Origin: Dermanyssus gallinae
Lineage: Eukaryota > Arthropoda > Arachnida > Mesostigmata > Dermanyssidae
Length of the DNA: 64,000 nt
Assembly: GCA_003439945.1 (NCBI GenBank)
Contig: QVRM01001471.1
Coordinates: 94,501 to 158,500, forward strand
Reading direction: 5' to 3'
Under the pieces are notes generated by a model. That model saw only the letters and a list, made by a program, of their open reading frames with translations. It ran no database searches and had not been told where the DNA came from. The position numbers were made by a program, and so were the translations under genes. Within the stretch, counting starts at the first letter, position 1, and each line of letters begins with the position of its first letter. Shown one piece after another: positions 54,955 through 64,000 of this stretch.

Positions 54955-56815
54955 AATCCCCGTATCGAAAATGTAATATAAGTTCTAGAATTCTGTCTTG
55001 ATGTCGGTTATCCTATTTGCGTAGTTTGTGATTTTAACATGCCTGGCATTGACTGGTCAAATTGACAAACTGCGCTTAAGCGACGCTACTAGCCCAGAAA
55101 AGGTTTTTACCAAAATCTGCATTATAAATGGTTTAGATCAGCTTTTTATGCAACCCACAAGGGGAAACAATATTCTGGACTTGCTTATTACATCTGAGAG
55201 GGAGCTCGTCTCTGAGTCAGCAGTCGCTGTGGATCCCCCTGTTGCTACAGATCATCGGGCTCTCAGCTTCCTGACTCTGGTCCCTTCTTCCCATTACTTA
55301 GAGCCGGGTAGTGGGTTCAACTTCTGGAAGGCTGATTATGACTCGATCTGTACAAATCTTGCGAGCGTAAACTGGACGACATTCTTTGCACGATGCGTTG
55401 ACATTGAGCAGATGTATAATGCATTTATCCGGTATATACACTTTCTTATCGAGGTATTCACACTCCAGAGAAACAATAACCACTTCGATAACTTCGAAAC
55501 CATGTTCGACGGTTAGAGGAGCTCATGAATAAATTAGCGACTGAAAGCGTCTCAGTAAAGCTTAACCGTGCCTCGACACGGTTAAGCTTTACTGAGACTC
55601 TTTCAGACGGTTAAGTCAAAACTATCTTTTAAGAATGCTAAATCGTTTTACCGCTACGCAAATAAGCGACTCCAAGGTCGTGAGGAACTTCCTTTACTAA
55701 AAGTCGATAATGTACTCATTGACAGTAACCGAAGTAAAGCGGCGGCATTCTCAAAACTGTTTTCCTGTGTATATACACCTTCGGATGATCAGCCGTCGTC
55801 ACTGACGAATCGCGTGCGTACAGAAAGGCGTCATAATCAAACAATTCATAGGCAGTTTTTAATCTCAAGCGAGGACATAATTAAAAAGATAAAAACACTC
55901 AAGTTCCTTTATTATTTCGAAGGTCATTTGTAACGCCTATATTCAAAAAAGGTGCTGAGGCTTCAGTGGATAACTACCGGCCGGTAGCTCAACTGTCCAT
56001 TGCGTGTATTTTAATGGAGAAGTTAATCGTTGATTACATTGAAAACTTTTTAGTGTGTAACAAATTGGTTGACACGAATCAGCATGGCTTTGCCAGGGGC
56101 CGTTCTACAGGAACACAACTGGTGGTGTCGTCAGATGGCAGTTCGCCACTGTATACACTCGCTAACGATGCAATACCAGTAGTTAAATCTTTTCGTGATC
56201 ATGGTATAATTGTAACCCCCAAATTAGACTTCTCTCAACATATTATTGCCACCGTCACTTCTGCTTCACAACTATGTAATACCATATTTAGATGCTTCAT
56301 TTTAAAAAATCCTGATTTCTATGTGACTTTGTACAGAAGTCTAGTCTTACCCAAATTCCTCTACTGCAGCCAGGTTTAGGCTCCTTATATGGCAAAAGAT
56401 ACAAAGGCCATTGAGAGGTTACAGGCCAAATTTATCAGACGGATATCAAAAAGATGTAATATTCCTCGTGAAAGCGTATCTCTTGTGCCAATACGTACGT
56501 TACACGAACGAGGTGATCTATCGCTGTATAAATAATTGTGTTGTCTCGGGACTGACCAGACCATGTTTAAACATATAAATAATGGACTGCGAAGTGGTGT
56601 GAATGTTAGATCACTGGACGTTGCGCGCTCAGTGAAGGTAAACAACACATTCTCGAAGTTCCACGAAGTCTGCGAAGTCGACAGACCTGATGTATGTTTT
56701 AATTATAATCAGAGGTTAACTTCAGAACTATTCAGAGGTTATTTTGTTAAAAACAATGCATACTTAGGCATATATGACCCCTGAATAAAGGTGCTTTTGA
56801 CTTGACTTGACTTGA
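54955..56815 (+). mobile_element. LINE family B, internally deleted, with (CTTGA)n tail
   Basis: Starts 5'-truncated near ATCGAAAATGTAATATAAGT (same sequence as 34139). Open frame 55028-55516: SPEKVFTKICIINGLDQLFM, NNILDLLITSERELVSESAV, VATDHRALSF (the SDH-like end of an APE endonuclease). An RT frame 55966-56379 begins MDNYRPVAQLSIACILMEKL (motif 1) and NQHGFARGRSTGTQLVV (motif 2), then jumps directly to RDHGIIVTPKLDFSQHI and YRSLVLPKFLYCSQ (thumb), so motifs A-C are deleted. The C-terminal part continues to LFRGYFVKNNAYLGIYDP at 56784 with one stop. The 3' end is GACTTGACTTGACTTGAC, a pentanucleotide tail typical of this kind of LINE. Contains the inverted duplication at 55541-55606. Confidence 0.85.
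55541..55606. repeat. 30-bp near-perfect inverted duplication in LINE B
   Basis: CTGAAAGCGTCTCAGTAAAG+CTTAACCGTG (55541-55570) is mirrored at 55577-55606 with one mismatch around a 6-nt loop (CCTCGA). The related copy at ~34540-34590 has only one orientation, so the inverted copy is an addition to this element. Confidence 0.9.
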
Positions 56816-57370
56816 CCGTAACTTGACTGCCCAAGACTGAGTCAATCTTCACTGCCTCCATTGCTTCATCTGCAGTATTAAACCACAAGTTGATAAAACC
56901 AGCCTTGGATTCAGGTTCGGCTGAGGGAAATAGCCTGGCCAATTCGCTACAGAGGGGCAATAGTTTCTCCGTAAAAATGTGTACTTCCGAAGTGGTCGAC
57001 TCCCCGTTTACCAAGCTCTCCGACCGGCGTGCAAGCACGACTCGAAGAAGTCCCTTAGAATGCTTGATTACGCCCTCTCGTATAGCCTGAATTTGGCCTC
57101 GTACCATGTCTATACGCTTAGCTCCGTGTTTATTGGCAACCAGATTCCAGCCATTCGATGAATTATCTGATTGGTCAGCAACGTTTGGGCCACTAGAAGC
57201 CCCTCCAGTCGGCGCACCCGATCCGCCTACACTTGTCACCGTGCAATTCGTGGTGCAGTCTGTTGTCTCCATTAGTAGGTGCCGGAGCTGGCGCCGATTC
57301 AACAGCCTTGAACGTCGCGTTGCATGTACCAGTCTCGTTCATGGCGGCCGCTGTGGATGATGTCGCTATA
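56816..57370 (-). pseudogene. ORF1-like coding segment, interrupted by LINE B
   Basis: Minus strand: an ATG frame (57343 down) begins MNETGTCNATFKAVESAPAP and shifts near 57275 into a frame that runs METTDCTTNCTVTSVGG, SSNGWNLVANKHGAKRIDMV, TTSEVHIFTEKLLPLCSELA, then FNTADEAMEAVKIDSVLGS, where it meets the tail of LINE B at ~56815. The gag/ORF1-like character (Ser/Gly-rich N-terminus, then an RRM-like VHIF..LLP...F..AEEA.EAV fold) suggests ORF1 of a LINE, possibly of the family A element that resumes at 54945 on the same strand. If so, LINE B inserted into it. No zinc knuckles are visible. A host gene cannot be excluded. Confidence 0.45.
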
Positions 57371-58149
57371 ATATACACATATAACATTTTATTATATACG
57401 GCATGATTTGGTTTTGAAATATGTGTAGTGTTATCATAAAAGGGACACATCATTTTTGCCTTCCTCAAGAGGCACGGGTTACGGGACGTTTCAGTGCGTT
57501 TTTCTTTCCCATTCCGTTAGATTCTCTTGTTCCGAAAATGGTGTGCACACCCATCACTGTGTTCTTGTTGTCGTCGTTGTTCTTGTTTGATCTAGCGCCA
57601 GTAGAGCCGATTTTCAGTTGTTATCGTGAACGTACAGCGGTACCGTTCGATGAGTGATCTATCATCAGTAATGTCGCAGACTAGACTAGTGCGATTTGGT
57701 GGTCCTCCCTCTAATAGGATAGATCGTGCTAAGGTGTTAAGTTGCATAGACGTATTCCAAACAAAGCTTTCCAAACTAAAAGTATGCGCTTTCTACCTAC
57801 AACGTGATCCTCCTTCAGCTGTAAAAGCAGAGCACCTTTCCATGCGTTTGTTCTCTGCATGAGTTGCATCTCCTAGTAACGTTTGAAGCTACGTATCTTG
57901 CCCTAATCTTACCAAACCCAAAATTACAACAAATCTCACCTTCAACTCAATCGTTGCATATTCAGTCGCCGAGGCCAAACAGGCTAAATTGCATAAGTAC
58001 ACTACTCATTTGCGCGCCGATAACCAATTATTCTTCCCCCTAGTCTTTCGAGGTGATGGAAGGACGAGCCTTACGATGCCCCTACCATCGTATACTATAC
58101 AATCTACGTCGTAGGTAGGAAAGACACGCACAGCTCTCTAGTGACCGGC
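57371..58149. other. unassigned; weak LINE nuclease-like segment
   Basis: Near 57960-58065 the plus strand reads VAYSVAEAKQAKLHKYTTHL, then NQLFFPLVFRGDGRTS, which resembles the region after the restriction-like nuclease in family A (KIRKYTNLGRAYHFSPFAFE). It may be the 3' end of another LINE. Frames at 57626-57862 (plus) and 57592-57774 (minus) have no motif. Confidence 0.35.
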
Positions 58150-60213
58150 ACAACCAACAGGCGACGCGGGACGTGATCCTTGGTTTATTCAGATCATTTA
58201 GTGCACTGGGCAGCACGGCTGTGCGATTAGCTGAAGCCATCGCCAAAGTAGTTAATGTGCTCGGATGGGGCTCGCCCCCATCCTGTTTTATACCACTTAT
58301 CTTCGGAGCACGGAAGTTTGCACTTAAGAAAAAAGATGGATTATTACGCCCAATCGCCTAGTCCTCAGTCGTTCGCCGATTGGCAGCCAAAATCGGCTGT
58401 CAAGATAGTAAGAATGCTGTTTTAGCAGCTCTTGGCGATCACCAGCTAGGATTCGCTGCCCCTGGCGGTACAGAGGTAGCAGTACAAGGTGCCCGTGCAT
58501 TTCTGCAATCGCGCAAACTACCGGCGGTGATGGTCAAACTGGATTTCCGAAACGCTTTTAATAGCGTTCGACGAGACCATCCACTCCGATCCGTCTAGTC
58601 GTGGGTACCATTACTGTTTCACCAGACAAATCTGGCTTACGGTCAGTCATCACATCTGGTCATGCCCCACAACACGATGCTATCGCAAACAGGTCTTCCC
58701 CTGGGTCATCCACTTTTCTGTCCGTGTATCAAGGATATGGTGGATTCACTGCGATCTCCCCTTAATGCCTGGTACCTGGATAACGGCGTTCTAGGTGCAG
58801 ACCTCCCGACAGTACTGGACGATATTCGAAAAGTCATTGATTTTGGTGTAATAAGTGGCCTGACTCTGAACTCGGGCAAATGTGAAGTATATGTTACAGC
58901 TCATAACGGAATTGAATCATTAGATTTAACGAGCCTCCTTGGCCTACTCCCTGGCTGTCGCGTTGTTGACAAGGCTGACCTGGAGCTGCTAGGTGTGGCC
59001 TTGCTGCAGGATGGGATACCAAAAGCACTAGCCGGCCGAAATGACAAACTGGACTTCGCCACAGTCTACTACCCCAATTGGGGGTCCACTGCGGCCTGTT
59101 TCTCTTTAGCTCTTATTTTTTAGCCACGAGGTTAATACACCTAATTAGAGGTTGCAATTTATCCTCAACGCCTGAACTTTTACAGCCTTGTAATGATCTT
59201 AGCTTTGACACTTTAGAGGAGATACTAAATTTTCAGCTTACCGCTGTGGCAAGGGATCAGGTAATGCTTCCGGTCTCTCTAGGCTGTTTAGATATGCCGG
59301 GCGCGTTCATGATGGCTGGACCCGCGATCGTGTCATCATTGACTCAGGCTTCGGAGAGGGTTAGGGCTTAATTAAATAAAGATGGGTGGGAAGATTATAA
59401 CGTAGAACTACAAAAGCTGATCGACAGGTTGTTGTCTTTATTCGACCCCCCTCCCGATGAATGAACTAAACAGAGTAGTTAGACAGCCCCTCTGCAAGAA
59501 AAGTGATTAGCCTGATTGATAGAGCCCCCACCGTGGCTGATAAAGCCAGGCTTCGAGCCGTTAGTAGTCAAGGGGCTGGGGCTTGGTTGCATGCGAATAG
59601 CGACTGTCCACGAATAGAGACTCTTGGATGACGCGCATTAGCACAAGACTGCGGCTTGGTGTCGACCTAGTTGTTCCTCACCGATGTCGTTGTGGTTACC
59701 TTGTAGACGCTTTGGCGCATCATGGCTGATCATGCGCCTTTAGTGCAGGCCGAAGAGCACGCCACTTGGCATTAAATGACACTTTCAGTCAAGCACTAAG
59801 GTCTGCCGTGTGTACTAGAACCTCCGGGTTTATCCAGAGACGATGTAAAATAGCCTCACGGTCTTACTCTAACCCCCTTTGAGCGTGGTCGCATGCTTGT
59901 TTGGGACGCAACTGTAACTGACTCATTAGCTCCTTCGATGGTCGGTGCAAATGCGGACCAGGCAGGTTATGCGTCTACTGGCGTTGGTTATCCGCATCAG
60001 TTTTGTCCGTTGGCTTTTGGAACAATGGGAGGACCAGGACCGATTACACTGAAATTGATTCAGCGCGTGGGTAGAAGCTTCAACCTCTCTACAAGAGACT
60101 CAAGAGCATTGGCATTTTTGCGTCAGAGGCTGTCGCTCGACATTCAACAAAGAAACGCATCTGTTCGGGGCACATTGTCGAACTGGGCTAATAATGGGTT
60201 AGAGAACCCGTAA
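58150..60213 (+). mobile_element. LINE family A, decayed copy
   Basis: Plus-strand landmarks in order: FGARKFALKKKDGLLRPIA (58300), GDHQLGFAAPGGTEVAVQGA (58435), VMVKLDFRNAFNSVRRDHPL (58528, motif A), QTGLPLGHPLFC (58690, motif B with GDP changed to GHP), NAWYLDNGVLGA (58765, motif C with the second catalytic Asp changed to Asn), SGLTLNSGKCEV, LLPGCRVV and LELLGVALL (D/E), MLVWDATVTDSLAPSMVG (59893, RLE core), then CPLAFGTMGGPGPITLK and FLRQRLSLDIQQRNA with the stop at 60213. Several stops separate these. The YLDN and GHP changes alone would disable the RT. It is clearly the same family as the copies at 52974, 26140 and 15355. Confidence 0.85.
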
Positions 60214-60689
60214 CTACACGTTAACGCGGAGACCACGACACGTTCACTACGTTCACTTCAGTGCTAACATAAGAAGTTATATAAGAAAACTACTACTAAT
60301 TAGGACTTTAGATAATTTTATATGATATTCATCGCGCCCCCAGGTGGTAGGTAATCCCAAGCCGTGCGGTGCGCTTCCATACAATCGAGATCATTACAGA
60401 CTATAATACTTATCATCTCATATATTACATATACACATATAAGTTGGCGATAATATTGACGGAGACACTAAAAACCAGCCGACCAATTGGTCTAGGCGCT
60501 TCTGGGCTCTCGTCGGGCTTCTGTATTAGATTGCCGAGCATTGTAGCCACTGCGTTCGCGTATGCCAAAGCTGGCACTGCTATCGCTTCCTATACTTGAA
60601 ATTTCAAACTTGTAGAAGTTCTAAAGTATTTTTGCATAGAACTGGTTTATGATTGTCGCAGATTTGCTCCCAGTCATCTCTTAATCACG
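60214..60689. other. no gene recognised
   Basis: A 76-codon frame (60369-60599) ends in a Gly/Ala-rich segment. See the rejected list. Confidence 0.4.
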
Positions 60690-60815
60690 CTTTGTACCTT
60701 TGGTCTGGACCTGTACTTGATAGTCGCCACGTATACATCCGGTACATAGAGCATGATTACCAGCTGGTGTGTTCATACATAGAGCACAAGTTGTGCACCT
60801 GCTGCTAGGCCTAGT
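60690..60815 (+). mobile_element. LINE family D, C-terminal scrap
   Basis: LWSGPVLDSRHVYIRYIEHD, then QLVCS...KLCTCC, matches the C-terminal Cys/His region of the relic at 24880 (LVWSGLACNNRHVYTRYIVL ... CICRLC). Only ~40 residues survive. Confidence 0.6.
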
Positions 60816-60929
60816 AATGAAATCGGAACTCGACAGTCTGGATGACTTTCTTTCTTATTCTTTAGACACTACTAGGGTACTCGGCTCAGTTGAATGGAAC
60901 GTGGCATACGATGGTGTCTATCGATCGAC

Positions 60930-61095
60930 GACTTGCCGGATGAGGTAGAGACAATCGCCTACGCGGATGATCTTGCACTGGTGGCCACCGCCCGCACATA
61001 GAGTATCCTGGAGGTCAGGGCGAACACGGCTCTTGATTGAATAAACAGGTGAATGACTGAACATTGCCTGGAGTTGGCACCCCAAAAACCAAGGC
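60930..61095 (+). mobile_element. R1-like LINE (family C), RT motif C fragment
   Basis: LPDEVETIAYADDLALVATA, then EVRANTALD and MTEHCLELAPQKTKALYVTG (one or two stops between). This is the YADD box plus motif D of R1-clade LINEs ('AYADDLALVATARTLEELE...GLELAPQKTEAV'). The upstream and downstream RT parts are not recognisable. Confidence 0.75.
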
Positions 61096-63335
61096 CCTTT
61101 ACGTAACCGGTTTCAGGCGAGATCTAGGCCTCTATTCCGCTGGCTTTTATGCAGAGTATCGCTAGTGCATTTGTAATTTTTTCTCGAGACATTATTATTA
61201 CAAAGTATTACGCGGCTTAATTCTTGACTTTTAGAAGACATTAATTTTACTTTAACCCCAATAAAACGACAAGGTAGAGTTGCCTTTGTCGAATTTTTTG
61301 TATATTATATAAATCCTCAATTTTGTCTTTAATCTGTATGGTTGCTTAACTGCCCGTCGGAACTGTACAGCTTAACGAATTGTCCGAGAACTCGATCGGC
61401 CGAGTTTATATTAATCAGGTCGGGCTGGGTCGTTGCACTACTTATAAGGCGACTAACTCCCCTTGGGTGTAAGGTAGAATACGATAATGCTATAGGAGCG
61501 CTTGTGAGCAGCTGGCCTTTACTAGGTCAACTACCTCGCAATAGATCAGGGGAATCTGAAATGATCAACACCGCAATAGGCAGACAATAACTGCAAGTCA
61601 TCTCTTGTTTATCATATGTGTTATGAGCGAGCTCACATTATTTAAGTTCCTGTAGGAAAGTTCTCAGAATTGTGCAAAATAGAGATATCTCATTTTAGAA
61701 TGTTAGGAAGACGGTACCATTATTAATATTTCGTTTAGGAAATTTAAAAACAAAGTTTTTTGCTTAAGACACATTGAATTGCAGGTTACGAGGAAAACGA
61801 ATTAAAGTTGGAGCATCACGTAGTAGTATCTGGGACTTAATCAAAATAATATTTGACGTCGCCGTTGATAAGTTCATGAGCACAGACGTATCATTGATAG
61901 ATATAATTTTCCTAACGTTAGGGTTAATTAGCTGATGTTAAAGTGGTTTTTGCAATGAAACAGGCTCTTGGTGTCTAATTATAATGGCCATCAGGTTTGC
62001 CTCATTCGTATGCAACCATCTTTCGTCGTGCTGATTCAACGAGGGGACTCTATGTAAATTCTGCTCGTAAATTTGTCCATATGGTTTTCCATAGCGTTTC
62101 TCACTCAACGCGAATGTTTGTCGCACAACAACTCTTCGATGGTTTGTGTAGTTTAGGGAGAACTCGTTCTTGGCGATGTTTTTATCCACTGACACAGTAG
62201 CGACTCTTGAACGCTTACGCAGCCCTGTACTTGCTACGCGTGAGTTTTTCAAGGCTGATGTACCCTTTTGCGTTGCTCACGAGCCCATGCCGAACCGTAC
62301 TGTTTCAATCGTTTGACGAAACCTTGCGAAATACCCTTCAGGGTATCCTAAACGTTCAGCTTAGGCAAACCTCGTGAATGCAAGCATGTAGGTGTGAGAC
62401 GGGACTGCAGACGGGATTCGCATGGCTGGGCGCATACTACAATTTCTGCCTACCTCGGGTTTCTTAAAAACGCCGAGTCTTTCGTGTCAGGGATCGCACA
62501 CCGGATGCTTACTTCAGCTCCATCGCCCAATGAAACAAGCTTGCCGCTACTACGCAAAAAGTGAGGTCTACTGTTTGACTGCCCTTCACAATTGGCATTG
62601 AACATTTTTGTTTTAATTTAGAAGGGTGAAATGCTTTTAGGCACGCTGTGGAGGTGTACACGCTGGCTGGTAACTCGATGACTACCAGAACCTTGGTATT
62701 ACTTGCTAAAACACTTAAACCTTCTGTCATCCCCCAAAACCGGTCTCCTATATATGAAACTAATATTGCTCACAGTTATGGGGGTCCTTATTATTATTAT
62801 TATGGACCGACATAGCCCGCCGGCCAATTTATTTGTCCATGTTGTCTGTTATCACAATGTGTCACTTAACAAACCGAATATAAACAACTCAAAATTATTA
62901 TCATTATTATTATAATCACAGCCTATCGTGTAGCTAACAGAACCAGTTGTTGTTTAAATCTCTATGAATTTAATTTCTTGGAAAGCTTCAGGTTCTCACA
63001 AAGTTCATATGTGGGTGCCGTCCGTTAGATAGATAGCCGCCGAGACCACATACGAGTATGTCATTACGTCGATAACTTCCTCAACCTAAGCCTAATGTGT
63101 CGGCAGTGTCTCCAGCCTACGAGCAGTATGGCGTCACTTTTTAAGAGAGCCAACTTCAGCCATGTTCTTTTTAAAAAAATGGTTATAACATATATTTATT
63201 AAGAAAAAAATCTTCAGCTTGGCCTCGTCCATACAGTAATAGGCTTTAGACTTGCAATTAGTAAGAGGATCCAGGCACAGTTGATGGCCCATACGAATAA
63301 CATTAATGAGCAGGCGTCCAACTCTTCGCAAGTGA
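61096..63335. other. long stretch without recognised genes
   Basis: Frames 61938-62252 (minus) and 61342-61590 (plus) have no motif. Short (ATT)n runs near 62787 and 62890. Nothing else noted. Confidence 0.4.
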
Positions 63336-64000
63336 CTGAACAGATCTAGAGATGCTAACGTGGAGACTACTAGGTCTCTGCGGCTGCTTCTTTGGAACTG
63401 TGAGGGATTAAGAGGAGCAATAGACCTAGCGCCAGTTGACATGCTTACGTCGGTGGACATTGCACTCCTTACGGAGACCTACCAGCGGGAGGAACTGCAT
63501 ATCATTAATATGCGAGGGTTCCACCAGCTGGCAGTTCTACCTGCTGGAGGCCGTGGTAGACCAATCTACCTACATAAACGTTTACCACCGGCGCAATGTG
63601 TGAGGAAGAACGATGTCTATGTGGGTCTCTCGTCTATGAGGGTGAACATAGCCGTCTTCTACCTCCCCCCACATCTAGACTCGACAGAGGTCGCTGACAC
63701 GGTGAGTTCCGGTATATCAGGTTTCGACCTGTCTATGCCAACCATCGTCGGTGGCGACTTTAATGCCCGTATTGATGGTGGGGCTACTAACGGTAAAGGA
63801 GAGGTGCTGCTCCAGTTGATGGAATACTTTGGTCTCAGATGTGCAAATGCACGCGAAGACCATACGTATATAAGTCATAACGGAAGCAGCACCATTGACC
63901 TACTGTTTCACAACCTTGTCGATGGCGAAGTTGAAAGCTTCGATGTTCTCGAGGTGGCTGCAAGGAAGCACCTACCGGTGTCAGCAGTCGCAAATATTCC
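63336..64000 (+). mobile_element. R1-like LINE (family C), APE endonuclease, runs off window
   Basis: An uninterrupted frame of >210 codons runs from a stop at 63333 to the window edge. It reads LRLLLWNCEGLRGAI (catalytic Asn), DIALLTETYQ (catalytic Glu), NIAVFYLPPHLDSTE, MPTIVGGDFNARIDG (catalytic Asp/Asn), EDHTYISHNGSSTIDLLFHN and ARKHLPVSAV (the SDHLPV box; the Asp appears to be Lys). This is an AP-endonuclease-like (EEP superfamily) domain at the start of LINE ORF2, which nicks the target DNA. The first in-frame Met is at 63441, after the first catalytic box, so the real start lies upstream or uses another route. The RT should follow outside the window. Least decayed 5' LINE end here. Confidence 0.8.

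Noticed and set aside
60369..60599. V-ATPase proteolipid-like scrap (AYAKAGTAIAS)
   Set aside because: The resemblance to the AYGTAKSGTGIA box covers only ~11 residues with no second helix match; probably chance.

Overview
The window looks like a gene-poor stretch of an arthropod nuclear genome. I favour a chelicerate such as a mite or tick, but that is an inference at low confidence. The evidence is the absence of long intact host genes and the density of (TA)n, (AAC/GTT)n and (AAT)n simple repeats. It is supported by the mix of mobile elements: mariner, palindromic Tc1/mariner-like elements, tRNA-derived SINEs, a BEL/Pao integrase, and several clades of LINE with either an APE-type or a restriction-like endonuclease. 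No rRNA, CRISPR array or bacterial operon was seen.

Layout. 1-8.3 kb: microsatellites, three long palindromic elements (3373-4449, 4508-5240, 6685-7756) and a decayed mariner (5590-6310). 9.5-12.8 kb: a GC-rich island with one credible secreted-protein gene on the minus strand (10186-10491) and a ~0.9 kb GTT/GCT array. 12.8-20.3 kb: an Ala-type tRNA-derived SINE, many microsatellites, a 22-bp minisatellite and a second SINE family. 21.0-23.1 kb: a 2.16 kb palindrome with two outward-facing copies of a transposase C-terminus. 23.3-27.8 kb: a SINE nested in a dispersed repeat, then two LINE relics. 28.2 kb: a small membrane-protein ORF. 29.3-36.2 kb: LINE relics of four kinds. 36.8-37.1 kb: a second small membrane protein, minus strand. 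38.5-40.6 kb: an R1-like LINE C-terminus and a fresh 5'-truncated LINE with 14-bp target duplications. 43.4-45.4 kb: a possible LTR and a mariner with perfect ends but a broken gene. 47.8-48.7 kb: BEL/Pao integrase. 49.2 kb: a third small membrane protein. 50.4-61.1 kb: a dense stack of LINEs, including the best preserved restriction-like-endonuclease LINE (52974-54945). 63.3-64.0 kb: an open LINE endonuclease domain running off the window.

Five LINE groups recur and are given letters here. A is an R2-like family with a YLDDG reverse transcriptase and a PDG...WDxTVTD nuclease. B is APE/CR1-Jockey-like. C is R1-like. D is a family with an 'AQGDNLSP' reverse transcriptase and a C-terminal Cys/His cluster. 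E has an R2/R4-type CCHC motif.

The two points I would look at first are these. (1) Two tiny intronless two-helix membrane proteins (36847-37119 and 49213-49425) align without gaps over their membrane part, and a third (28190-28471) may be related; I recognise no named family. (2) A family of TA-flanked TACAGGG...CCCTGTA palindromes, two of which share an identical 50-nt central spacer between arms of about 510 bp, while the 2.16 kb relative has 961-bp arms.
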